Assembly (NCBI GenBank): GCA_009922885.1
Contig: RFUP01000044.1
Coordinates: forward strand, 1-10,961
Reading direction: 5' to 3'
Length of the DNA stretch: 10,961 nucleotides
From: Paracoccaceae bacterium
GTDB lineage: Bacteria; Pseudomonadota; Alphaproteobacteria; Rhodobacterales; Rhodobacteraceae
Both the position numbers and the translations under genes were made by a program. The notes beneath the pieces were generated by a model that saw nothing but the letters and a program-made list of their open reading frames with translations, made no database searches and had not been told where the DNA came from. Shown here one piece after another: positions 1-6,388 of this stretch. Position 1 is the first letter of the stretch, and every line of letters begins with the position of its first letter.

Positions 1-1
1 G

Positions 2-691
2 CGCTTCACCAATGCGCATGAAACGATGATCTGGGCGTCGAAGTCGGAAGGGGCGAAATACACCTTCAACTACGAAGCTCTGAAGACGCTGAATGACGGC
101 GTGCAGATGCGTTCGGATTGGGTTCTGCCGATCTGCAATGGTGGTGAGCGTTTGAAAGACGACAACGGCGACAAGGCGCATCCGACGCAAAAACCGGAAT
201 CGCTGTTGCACCGCGTGCTGGTGGCTTCGACGAAGCCGGGCGATGTGGTGCTGGATCCGTTCTTCGGCACGGGCACCACGGGTGCTGTAGCGAAGATGCT
301 GGGCCGCGACTGGATCGGGATCGAACGCGAGGAAAGCTATCGCAAGGTGGCGGAAAAGCGGATCGCTTCGGTGCGCAAGTTCGACAGTGTCGCGTTGCAA
401 ACCACGACGGGCAAGCGCGCCGAGCCGCGCATTCCGTTCGGCCAGCTGGTGGAGCGCGGGATGCTGCGCCCCGGCGAGGTGCTGACCTCGATCAACGGCA
501 AGGCCGCGAAAGTGCGTGCCGATGGCAGCTTGGTGGCGGACGGGATCAACGGGTCGATCCACCAAGTTGGTGCGGCGCTGGAAGGCGCGCCTTCGTGCAA
601 CGGTTGGACCTATTGGTGCTACCGCCGCGAGGGCAAGAATGTGCCGATCGACGTGCTGCGCCAGCAGCTTCGCGCCGAGATGGAGCACTAA
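2..691 (+). CDS. ccrM: CcrM-type adenine-N6 DNA methyltransferase (GANTC), 3' part
   Basis: This is the C-terminal 229 residues of a beta-class adenine methyltransferase; the 5' end, with the catalytic DPPY-type motif, lies beyond the left edge. Translation in this frame is open from base 2 (RFTNAHET...). Seen: the HPTQKPE segment, then the SAM-binding motif DPFFGTGTTG and IGIER, all characteristic of CcrM. After about visible residue 135 follows a C-terminal domain of about 85 residues (IPFGQLVERG to RAEMEH), matching the RAMA-type domain that CcrM uses for DNA recognition. In the family the enzyme methylates adenine in GANTC after replication and couples gene expression to the alphaproteobacterial cell cycle. 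CcrM is usually about 360 residues, so roughly 130 are missing. A strong terminator follows the stop codon. Confidence in the family is high; specificity for GANTC is inferred from similarity. Confidence 0.93.
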   Translation, partial: RFTNAHETMIWASKSEGAKYTFNYEALKTLNDGVQMRSDWVLPICNGGERLKDDNGDKAHPTQKPESLLHRVLVASTKPGDVVLDPFFGTGTTGAVAKMLGRDWIGIEREESYRKVAEKRIASVRKFDSVALQTTTGKRAEPRIPFGQLVERGMLRPGEVLTSINGKAAKVRADGSLVADGINGSIHQVGAALEGAPSCNGWTYWCYRREGKNVPIDVLRQQLRAEMEH

Positions 692-713
692 GCCCATTCT
701 TTTGAAATTCTGA

Positions 714-745
714 GCCGCGCGGCGAGGCCTAGGCCCTCGCGCGGC
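714..745. repeat. GC-rich imperfect hairpin downstream of ccrM
   Basis: Seven-base arms GCCGCGC (714-720) and GCGCGGC (739-745) are followed inward by GAGG/CCTC (724-727 with 735-738) after a three-base bulge. The centre contains the perfect palindrome GGCCTAGGCC (726-735). No T run follows on either strand, so it is not a canonical terminator. It may stabilise the 3' end of the ccrM transcript. Confidence 0.45.
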
Positions 746-803
746 TGATCTTGGACACCGCCGGGTGCGCCGGGCCTGACTTCCGCCGCACCCACCTCAC
801 CTG

Positions 804-834
804 CCCCGCTTGGCAACCCCAAGCGGGGGTTTTT
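804..834 (+). terminator. Rho-independent terminator of ccrM
   Basis: A perfect 10-base-pair stem, CCCCGCTTGG (804-813) with CCAAGCGGGG (819-828), has a five-base loop and is followed by one G and TTTTT (830-834). On the minus strand no T run follows the stem, so it works best for ccrM. It ends only six bases before the serB stop codon, so the two convergent genes have almost no spacer here. Confidence 0.88.
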
Positions 835-839
835 CGTGT

Positions 840-1712
840 TCAGGCTTCGACGAATTCGGAGCGGGCGTAGCCTTGGAGGAAGAGGAGTGCGGTAAGGTCG
901 CCATGGTTCACGCGGACCTCGCATTGTGCTTGCACGGAAGGTTTGGCGTGGAGGGCAACGCCTGTTCCGGCGCGGCCAAGCATACCGAGATCGTTGGCAC
1001 CGTCGCCCACGGCGATCACATCGGATTCGGAGATGCCGAGGCGGGCGGTGATGCGTTCGAGCGCCTCGACCTTGGCCTGTTTGCCGAGGATCGGGCGGGC
1101 GACTTCGCCCGTGAGGACGCCGTCTTCGGAGAAGAGGATATTGGCGTGGTTTTCATCGAAGCCGAGGCGGGAGGCGATGGCTTGGGTGAAGGCGGTGAAG
1201 CCGCCCGAGACGAGCGCCGCGTGGCCGCCTGCGGTGCGCATGGTGGCCAGAAGCGTAGCGCCGCCCGGCATGAGGGTGATGCGTTCGGCCAGCACTTTGG
1301 CGATGACGGATTCGGGCAGGCCTTTCAGAAGGCCGACGCGTTCGGTGAGGGCGGCTTCGAAATCCAGCTCGCCGTTCATGGCGCGGGCGGTGATGGCAGC
1401 GACGTGTTCGCCAACGCCGGCTTCGGCGGCGAGTTCGTCGATGCATTCCTGCTGGATCATGGTCGAGTCCATGTCGGCCAGCAGCATCTTCTTTTTGCGA
1501 TTTTCCGAAGGTTGGATCACGAGATCAACGGCTTGGCGCTGGAGGTCTTCCCAGACGTCCCAGCGGTTATCGGGCATCTCGGGGAGGCGGAATTCGGCGG
1601 CTTCGCCGCGTGAGAGCCAAACTGCTTCGGACCCGCCCCATGCGTTGCGGAGGGCTTCGACGAGGGCTGTTTCAAGGCCGTCGGGACGGGAGATGAGCGT
1701 GGCTGTGAACAT
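840..1712 (-). CDS. serB: Phosphoserine phosphatase SerB
   Basis: A 290-residue HAD-superfamily phosphatase for the last step of serine synthesis: O-phospho-L-serine plus water gives serine and phosphate, in the cytosol with Mg2+. Seen: motif I DMDST (nucleophile D80, general acid D82), motif II SGG (S169), a motif III lysine near K211/K214, and motif IV GDGAND (D237, D241). The N-terminal 70 residues before motif I match the extended SerB form. The open frame also has an ATG 36 bases upstream at 1748. I prefer the start at 1712 because GGAGG sits five bases ahead of it, while the extra residues (MAWPHLHTPEAP) look unlike a SerB N-terminus. The gene is divergent from serC and serA, which supply its substrate, and converges on ccrM. 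Confidence 0.95.
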   Translation of the reverse strand: MFTATLISRPDGLETALVEALRNAWGGSEAVWLSRGEAAEFRLPEMPDNRWDVWEDLQRQAVDLVIQPSENRKKKMLLADMDSTMIQQECIDELAAEAGVGEHVAAITARAMNGELDFEAALTERVGLLKGLPESVIAKVLAERITLMPGGATLLATMRTAGGHAALVSGGFTAFTQAIASRLGFDENHANILFSEDGVLTGEVARPILGKQAKVEALERITARLGISESDVIAVGDGANDLGMLGRAGTGVALHAKPSVQAQCEVRVNHGDLTALLFLQGYARSEFVEA

Positions 1713-1717
1713 AGGGG

Positions 1718-1722
1718 CCTCC
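1718..1722 (-). promoter_or_regulatory. Ribosome-binding site deciding the serB start
   Basis: GGAGG on the minus strand, five bases before the ATG at 1712. It favours this ATG over the in-frame ATG at 1748. Confidence 0.75.
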
Positions 1723-1886
1723 GGTGTGTGCAGGTGGGGCCATGCCACATGAGGGGATGAAAAACCAGACTGCGGGATGCAGGCGCAGCATGCAGCGCGG
1801 GCGGTTTCGCTTAACGAAGTTTCCGATGCGCTCCAATTCGTGTCGGTTTTTCGATCAGAAGCGCCGCGCCTGCGACATTTTCGATC

Positions 1887-1915
1887 TTGTGGGATTCTGC
1901 GGCTGCGAATAGCTC
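1887..1915 (+). promoter_or_regulatory. Weak sigma-70-type promoter candidate for serC
   Basis: TTGTGG (1887-1892) and TAGCTC (1910-1915) are separated by 17 bases. The -35 keeps the TTG core, but the -10 is poor, matching mainly in its first two bases. The expected start of transcription, about 1922, coincides with the beginning of the structured leader, which is the main reason for listing it. A GANTC methylation site (GATTC, 1893-1897) lies in the spacer. Confidence 0.3.
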
Positions 1916-1920
1916 TGGCG

Positions 1921-1966
1921 GCGGGACACTCCTCCCCAACGAGGAGCGCTTATCTGAGAGGGTAGC
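1921..1966 (+). ncRNA. serC leader-type cis-regulatory RNA
   Basis: Two adjacent hairpins lie directly before the serC start. Hairpin 1 pairs CTCCTC (1929-1934) with GAGGAG (1941-1946) around a six-base loop. Hairpin 2 pairs GCT-ATC (1948-1954, one bulged T) with GGTAGC (1961-1966) around a six-base loop, so the ribosome-binding sequence GAGAGG (1956-1961) lies in its loop and upper stem. The serC leader motif is known from comparative genomics (Rfam serC family) as a predicted structure upstream of serC-serA in alphaproteobacteria, with the last stem overlapping the ribosome-binding site. Position, gene order and structure all fit. Identity with the Rfam model is inferred, since I could not run a covariance search. 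It probably controls translation of serC; the ligand or effector is unknown. Confidence 0.7.
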
Positions 1967-1969
1967 TAC

Positions 1970-3118
1970 ATGGCTATTGAAGCACCGGCAGCGCGGCCGG
2001 CTAATCCGCGTTTTTCGTCTGGCCCCTGCGCCAAAATCCCCGGTTTTTCGTTGGATATGCTTGCGGACGCGCCTTTGGGCCGCTCGCACCGTGCCGCTGT
2101 TGGCAAGGACAAGCTGAAAGCCGCGATCGAGGGAACGCGTGAAATTCTGGGCATCCCCGCCGACTATCGCATCGGGATCGTTCCTGCGTCTGACACGGGC
2201 GCGGTGGAAATGGCGATGTGGTCTTTGCTGGGTGCCCGCAAAGCAACGATGGTTGCTTGGGAAAGCTTCGGTGAGGGCTGGGTGACGGATGCCGTCAAGC
2301 AGCTGAAGATCGATGCGGAAGTGAAGAAAGCGCCCTACGGGCAGATCGTGGACTTCGCAGATGTCGATTTCGACACGGATGTGGTGTTCACTTGGAACGG
2401 CACGACCTCGGGCGTGCGGGTTCCGAATGGCGATGCCATTCCGGCGGACCGTGCGGGTCTGACCATTTGCGACGCCACCTCGGCAGCTTTCGCGATGGAC
2501 CTGCCGTGGGACAAGCTCGATGTGGTGACCTTCTCGTGGCAGAAGGTGCTCGGCGGTGAAGCGGCGCACGGGATGCTCGTGCTGAGCCCGCGCGCTGTGG
2601 AGCGGCTGGAAAGCTATACGCCTGCATGGCCGATGCCGAAGATTTTCCGCATGACCAAGGGTGGCAAGATCATCGAAGGCATCTTCGTGGGTGAAACGAT
2701 CAACACGCCCTCGATGCTGGCTGTGGAAGATTACCTTGTGGCGCTCGACTGGGCGCGGAGCGTGGGTGGCCTCAAGGGGCTGATCGCACGCGCCGAAGCC
2801 AATGCGAAAGTGATCTGGGATTTCTGCGCTGCAAAGCCGTGGATCGCGAACCTCGCAGAAGATGACGCAACGCGTTCGAACACGTCGGTTTGCCTCAAGT
2901 TCACGGATGACCGCATCACCGATGGTGCCGCTTTCGCGAAGGCTGTGGCAGAGCGCCTTGAAAAGGCCGGTGTGGCTTTGGATGTGGGGGCTTACCGCGA
3001 TGCACCTGCGGGCCTGCGGGTCTGGTGTGGTGGCACGGTGGAAACCGCCGATGTGGCCGCGCTGATGCCGTGGCTCGAATGGGCGTTCGAAGCCGAGATC
3101 GCGGCGCTTTCCGCATAA
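1970..3118 (+). CDS. serC: Phosphoserine aminotransferase SerC
   Basis: A 382-residue PLP-dependent class V aminotransferase that converts 3-phosphohydroxypyruvate and glutamate to O-phosphoserine and 2-oxoglutarate. Seen: the N-terminal FSSGPCAK segment (about residues 15-22), ASDTGAVE (73-80) for cofactor phosphate binding, CDATSA with the PLP-ring aspartate D168, and FSWQKVLGGEAAHG with the probable Schiff-base lysine K192. The sequence is of the divergent SerC type of alphaproteobacteria and archaea rather than the E. coli type. The ATG is preceded by GAGAGG seven bases upstream, inside a leader hairpin. serA follows 93 bases later on the same strand with no T-run terminator between, so the two are probably one operon. 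Confidence 0.95.
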   Translation: MAIEAPAARPANPRFSSGPCAKIPGFSLDMLADAPLGRSHRAAVGKDKLKAAIEGTREILGIPADYRIGIVPASDTGAVEMAMWSLLGARKATMVAWESFGEGWVTDAVKQLKIDAEVKKAPYGQIVDFADVDFDTDVVFTWNGTTSGVRVPNGDAIPADRAGLTICDATSAAFAMDLPWDKLDVVTFSWQKVLGGEAAHGMLVLSPRAVERLESYTPAWPMPKIFRMTKGGKIIEGIFVGETINTPSMLAVEDYLVALDWARSVGGLKGLIARAEANAKVIWDFCAAKPWIANLAEDDATRSNTSVCLKFTDDRITDGAAFAKAVAERLEKAGVALDVGAYRDAPAGLRVWCGGTVETADVAALMPWLEWAFEAEIAALSA

Positions 3119-3124
3119 TTTCCG

Positions 3125-3178
3125 GGCGGGATTGCCCGCCTGTCGCATAAGCCTGAAGGGCGGGGATGCACCCGCCCT
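3125..3178 (+). repeat. Two tandem GC-rich hairpins between serC and serA
   Basis: Hairpin A is GGCGGG (3125-3130) with CCCGCC (3135-3140), loop ATTG. Hairpin B is AGGGCGGG (3157-3164) with CCCGCCCT (3171-3178), loop GATGCA. The 5' arm of A (GGGCGGG, 3124-3130) can also pair with the 3' arm of B (CCCGCCC, 3171-3177), so the two states exclude each other. No T run follows hairpin B, so it is not a standard terminator. It may be a processing or mRNA-stability element, or an attenuator-like switch, between the two operon genes. Confidence 0.5.
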
Positions 3179-3211
3179 CTCTCCCCAAATCCAGACAAAA
3201 GGACCAGAGAT

Positions 3212-4804
3212 ATGGCCCCCCGCGTACTTATTTCCGACGAACTTTCCGATGCAGCCGTGCAGATCTTCAAGGATCGCGGCATTGACGTGGATTTCCAGCC
3301 GCAGCTTGGCAAGGACAAAGAGAAGCTGCTGGAAATCATCGGCAACTATGACGGCCTCGCGATCCGCTCGGCCACCAAAGTAACCGAGAAGATCATTGCT
3401 GGAGCTGCCAACCTCAAGGTGATTGGCCGCGCTGGTATCGGTGTGGACAACGTGGACATTCCGGAAGCCTCGAAGAAGGGCATCATCGTGATGAACACGC
3501 CCTTCGGGAACTCGATCACGACGGCAGAACATGCCATCGCGATGATGTTTGCCGTGGCACGCCAGATCCCGGAAGCTTCGGCTTCGACCCATGCGGGTAA
3601 GTGGGAAAAGTCGAAGTTCATGGGTGTGGAACTCTTCAACAAGACCCTCGGTGTGATCGGTGCAGGCAACATCGGCGGGATCGTTTGCGACCGTGCCGTT
3701 GGCCTCAAGATGAAGGTTGTGGCCTATGATCCCTTCCTGTCGGAAGAGCGGGCGCGTGAGCTGAAAGTTGAGAAGGTGGAGCTGGAAGAGCTTCTGGCCC
3801 GCGCTGATTTCATCACCCTGCACGTGCCGATGACCGAGCAGACCAAGAACATCCTGAGCCGTGAAGCGCTGGCGAAAACCAAGCCGGGTGTGCGGATCAT
3901 CAACTGCGCCCGTGGCGGCCTTGTGGATGAAGAAGCCCTCGCGGATGCGCTGAAGTCTGGCCATGTGGCGGGTGCTGCGTTCGATGTGTTCTCGGTGGAA
4001 CCGGCGAAAGAGAACGTGCTCTTCGGGCTGCCGAACGTGGTTGTGACCCCGCACTTGGGCGCGTCGACCTCGGAAGCGCAAGAAAACGTGGCGCTTCAGG
4101 TGGCCGAGCAGATGTCGGATTACCTGCTGACGGGTGCTGTGCAGAACGCGCTCAACATGCCGTCGGTGACGGCGGAAGAAGCCAAGGTCATGGGGCCGTG
4201 GATCAAGCTGGCGCAGCACCTCGGTGCGTTCATCGGCCAGATGACCGACGAGCCGATCAAGGCCGTGAACATCCTCTACGACGGTGTTGTTGCCGGGATG
4301 AACCTGAAGGCGATGAACAGCGCGGTGATCGCGGGTATCATGAAGGCCACCAACCCCGACGTGAACATGGTGTCGGCTCCGGTGATCGCGAAAGAGCGCG
4401 GCATTCAAGTTTCGACCACCAATCAGGACAAGTCGGGCGCGTTTGACGGCTACATCAAGGTGACCGTGGTGACGGCGAAGCGCGAGCGTTCGGTGGCAGG
4501 CACCTGCTTCTCGGATGGCAAGCCGCGCTTCATCCAGATCAAGGGCATCAACATCGACGCGGAAGTCGGTTCGCACATGCTTTATACCACGAACGAAGAC
4601 GTTCCGGGCATCATCGGCACCTTGGGCCAGACCATGGGCCAAGCCGGTGTGAACATCGCGAACTTCACCTTGGGCCGCGCGAAAGCGGGCGGCGAAGCGA
4701 TTGCGCTTCTCTACCTCGACGCGGCACCGCCTGCCGCCATTCTGGAGCAGCTCAACAAGACGGGTCTGTTCCAGCAAGTGGCACCGCTGCAGTTCGAACT
4801 CTGA
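3212..4804 (+). CDS. serA: D-3-phosphoglycerate dehydrogenase SerA
   Basis: A 530-residue NAD-dependent dehydrogenase for the first committed step of serine synthesis: 3-phosphoglycerate to 3-phosphohydroxypyruvate. Seen: a substrate-domain start (APRVLISDE), RAGIGVDNVD (about residues 73-82), the Rossmann motif GAGNIG (150-155), CARGGLVDE with catalytic R234, E263 in SVEPAKE and H281 in TPHLGAST. A long second half follows: an intervening ASB-type domain (about 320-450) and a C-terminal ACT domain (about 457-530, LYTTNEDVPGIIG onward). This is the long, type-1 architecture, in which the ACT domain can mediate serine feedback; whether this enzyme is serine-sensitive cannot be read from sequence. 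AAAAGGA lies eight bases before the ATG. It is the second gene of the serC-serA operon and is followed by a terminator. Confidence 0.97.
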   Translation: MAPRVLISDELSDAAVQIFKDRGIDVDFQPQLGKDKEKLLEIIGNYDGLAIRSATKVTEKIIAGAANLKVIGRAGIGVDNVDIPEASKKGIIVMNTPFGNSITTAEHAIAMMFAVARQIPEASASTHAGKWEKSKFMGVELFNKTLGVIGAGNIGGIVCDRAVGLKMKVVAYDPFLSEERARELKVEKVELEELLARADFITLHVPMTEQTKNILSREALAKTKPGVRIINCARGGLVDEEALADALKSGHVAGAAFDVFSVEPAKENVLFGLPNVVVTPHLGASTSEAQENVALQVAEQMSDYLLTGAVQNALNMPSVTAEEAKVMGPWIKLAQHLGAFIGQMTDEPIKAVNILYDGVVAGMNLKAMNSAVIAGIMKATNPDVNMVSAPVIAKERGIQVSTTNQDKSGAFDGYIKVTVVTAKRERSVAGTCFSDGKPRFIQIKGINIDAEVGSHMLYTTNEDVPGIIGTLGQTMGQAGVNIANFTLGRAKAGGEAIALLYLDAAPPAAILEQLNKTGLFQQVAPLQFEL

Positions 4805-4828
4805 TTTCGGATCACTCCGAAGCAACGG

Positions 4829-4853
4829 GCGGCCCCTCGCGGGGCCGCTTTTT
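4829..4853 (+). terminator. Rho-independent terminator of serC-serA
   Basis: The stem GCGGCCCC (4829-4836) with GGGGCCGC (4841-4848) has loop TCGC, followed by TTTTT (4849-4853). It lies 25 bases after the serA stop codon and closes the serine operon. Confidence 0.92.
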
Positions 4854-4959
4854 GTTTGTGCCAAGGCAGGGCTAAAACGACCAATCCGAGTCGGAAACTG
4901 GAGCGACCGATTGCGCCCTTCGTGGGGAAAGCTGGACCATTCTGGATTGGAGTGGTGCG

Positions 4960-5571
4960 ATGCTGGAGCGGGAACTTCTGGATGCGGCTTTGGCGGCATT
5001 GGCGAATATCTATCGTGCGGAAGGGGTGACGTTCCAGCGGCCAGAGGCGGAGGCGACGGGAGAGGCGCTTCTGCGGGGTGGGTTGGTTCCGGCGCAACAG
5101 CCTCAGTGCAGTGATGATGCGGCGATCCGGGCGCTATTGCTGGCAAGCCCGCATCCGGCGGCGCAGGCGCTCTTGGCGGCGCAGCATCTTATTCCGTGGG
5201 ACACCAATCCGGTGGGGGATGTGGTGCCCGAGGAATTGAAGGTTTACACGGTTTCGACGCTGATGGGGCCGGAAGGGCCGATCTATGCGCCGAACCTGCG
5301 GTGCGGGCTCTATTACCAGCGACCTGGCAGCTATTATCCACTACATGACCATGACGCCGACGAAACCTATGTGATCCTCGCGGGCGATACGCTCTGGACG
5401 GCGGGCGATGATAGGCGGGAGCGGGAGATTGGCGAGATGATCCATCACCCCTCGCATATGCCACATGCGTTCGGCACACAGGGCGGTGTGCTGGCGATGT
5501 GGCGGTGGTCGGGGGATGTGAATCTGGAAAGCTATCGTTTCCTGCCGGATCCAGCGCTGGCCTCTGCGTGA
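4960..5571 (+). CDS. DMSP-lyase-family cupin (DddL/DddQ-like)
   Basis: A 203-residue soluble protein with an alpha-helical N-terminal half and a C-terminal cupin. Seen: the full cupin motif 1, a G followed by five residues, then HDH, DAD, E, with H129, H131, E135 and then Y137 (pattern HxHxAxExY); and motif 2 GEMIHHPSHMPHA with H169. The upstream segment LMGPEGPIYAPNLRCGLYY and the downstream WRWSGD are also of the DMSP-lyase type. Established: in DddQ-type and DddL-type enzymes such His, Glu and Tyr residues hold a metal and the tyrosine takes part in cleaving dimethylsulfoniopropionate to dimethyl sulfide and acrylate. The length fits DddQ-like proteins of about 200 residues. The superfamily also contains members without proven lyase activity, so the substrate is inferred. 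GGAG lies seven bases before the ATG. No terminator separates it from the phosphoesterase 37 bases downstream. Confidence 0.72.
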   Translation: MLERELLDAALAALANIYRAEGVTFQRPEAEATGEALLRGGLVPAQQPQCSDDAAIRALLLASPHPAAQALLAAQHLIPWDTNPVGDVVPEELKVYTVSTLMGPEGPIYAPNLRCGLYYQRPGSYYPLHDHDADETYVILAGDTLWTAGDDRREREIGEMIHHPSHMPHAFGTQGGVLAMWRWSGDVNLESYRFLPDPALASA

Positions 5572-5596
5572 GGCGCGGGCTATGCCTAGCCTGAAC

Positions 5597-5601
5597 GGAG
5601 G
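5597..5601 (+). promoter_or_regulatory. Ribosome-binding site deciding the phosphoesterase start
   Basis: GGAGG lies seven bases before the ATG at 5609. An in-frame ATG at 5582 would give nine extra residues but has no such site, and the extra residues precede the beta strand that normally opens this family. Confidence 0.75.
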
Positions 5602-5608
5602 GACGGGC

Positions 5609-6322
5609 ATGATCTACGTTGTTGGCGATATTCACGGGCAATTGGAGCAGCTGGAAACGGCGCTTGAGCGCATCGAGAAAGATGGCGGCGGGCGGGTGAT
5701 CTTCCTTGGCGATCTGATTGACCGGGGGGCGAATAGCCGACGGGTGATCGAGACGTTGATGCAAGGGCAAGCCGAGGGGCGGGATTGGCATGTGCTGAAA
5801 GGCAATCATGACCGCTTGGCCGCGCGGTTCTTGCAGCCGGAGCCGATGTATGATCCGCAAATCCTGATCGGGCTTGACTGGCTTGCGCCCAAGATCGGCG
5901 GGCGGGAGATGCTGGCCTCTTATGGCGTCATGGTGACGGACCAGATGCGGTATTACCAGATTCATGCCGAAGCGATGGCGGCAGTACCGCAGGCTCATAT
6001 CGATTTTCTGGATGGGCTGTTGCCCTCGTTCGATGCGGGGGATTTTTTCTGCGCCCATGCGGGTATCCGGCCGGGCGTGCCTTTGGCAGAGCAGACGGAA
6101 GACGATTTGTGCTGGATCCGGAACGTGTTTCTGGATGATCCACGCCCGCATCCGAAGCTGATTGTGCACGGGCATACGGCGGTTATGGCGCCGGAGCATC
6201 ATGGCAATCGGATCAACCTTGATAGCGGGGCGGCGTTTGGGAGGGATCTGACGGCGGCGGTTTTCGAGGGCACGGATTGTTACGTGTTGTCCGGGCAAGG
6301 TCGCGTGGCGCTTTTGCCGTAG
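5609..6322 (+). CDS. PPP-family metallophosphoesterase (serine/threonine protein phosphatase-like)
   Basis: A 237-residue calcineurin-like phosphoesterase. Seen in order: GDIHG (6-10), GDLIDRG (34-40), GNHD (65-68), CAHAG with H150, and HGHT (187-190). These supply all the usual ligands of the di-metal centre. The arrangement resembles bacterial PPP protein phosphatases of the PrpA/PrpB and phage lambda type, and some diadenosine tetraphosphatases, so the real substrate (phosphoprotein or dinucleotide polyphosphate) is open. There is no signal peptide or membrane segment, so it should be cytosolic. It follows the DMSP-lyase-like gene by 37 bases on the same strand, probably in one transcript; a functional link between them is not evident. 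Confidence 0.88.
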   Translation: MIYVVGDIHGQLEQLETALERIEKDGGGRVIFLGDLIDRGANSRRVIETLMQGQAEGRDWHVLKGNHDRLAARFLQPEPMYDPQILIGLDWLAPKIGGREMLASYGVMVTDQMRYYQIHAEAMAAVPQAHIDFLDGLLPSFDAGDFFCAHAGIRPGVPLAEQTEDDLCWIRNVFLDDPRPHPKLIVHGHTAVMAPEHHGNRINLDSGAAFGRDLTAAVFEGTDCYVLSGQGRVALLP

Positions 6323-6377
6323 CGTTGCACTCCCTTTCCCTCGCGGCATCGGCTAGCGTTTGCACGACTCGTGACTA

Positions 6378-6382
6378 GGGAG
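6378..6382 (+). promoter_or_regulatory. Ribosome-binding site deciding the thiolase start
   Basis: GGGAG lies six bases before the ATG at 6389. It favours this ATG over an in-frame GTG at 6371, which would add six residues (MTRERH) not expected in thiolases and would place the site inside the coding region. Confidence 0.75.
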
Positions 6383-6388
6383 AGACAC

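Noticed and set aside
810..1752. Two long plus-strand open frames opposite serB
   Set aside because: One is Gly/Ala/Phe-rich and the other Arg/Ser/Ala-rich, without recognisable motifs; serB on the minus strand has all four HAD motifs.
1713..1886. Small plus-strand open frames in the serB-serC spacer
   Set aside because: They have no ribosome-binding sites and overlap the serB 5' region and the serC leader; nothing else recognisable is seen in this stretch.
4881..4950. Inverted pair CCAATCC / GGATTGG, the second overlapping the cupin gene's ribosome-binding site
   Set aside because: Only seven pairs plus one wobble over a 56-base loop; a match like this is likely by chance in a gap of this size.
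1811..5146. A 1111-codon open frame on the minus strand, opposite serC and serA
   Set aside because: Its translation is rich in His and Arg with no domain pattern, as expected from the antisense of biased GC-rich codons. serC and serA on the plus strand have full motifs and ribosome-binding sites.
5189..6349. A 386-codon minus-strand open frame opposite the cupin and phosphoesterase genes
   Set aside because: It has a His/Arg/Pro-rich composition typical of an antisense shadow, while both plus-strand genes carry complete catalytic motifs.
6325..6365. Two TTGCAC hexamers as -35 elements for the thiolase gene
   Set aside because: Neither has a reasonable -10 hexamer at 15-19 bases, and the second would place it in the ribosome-binding region.
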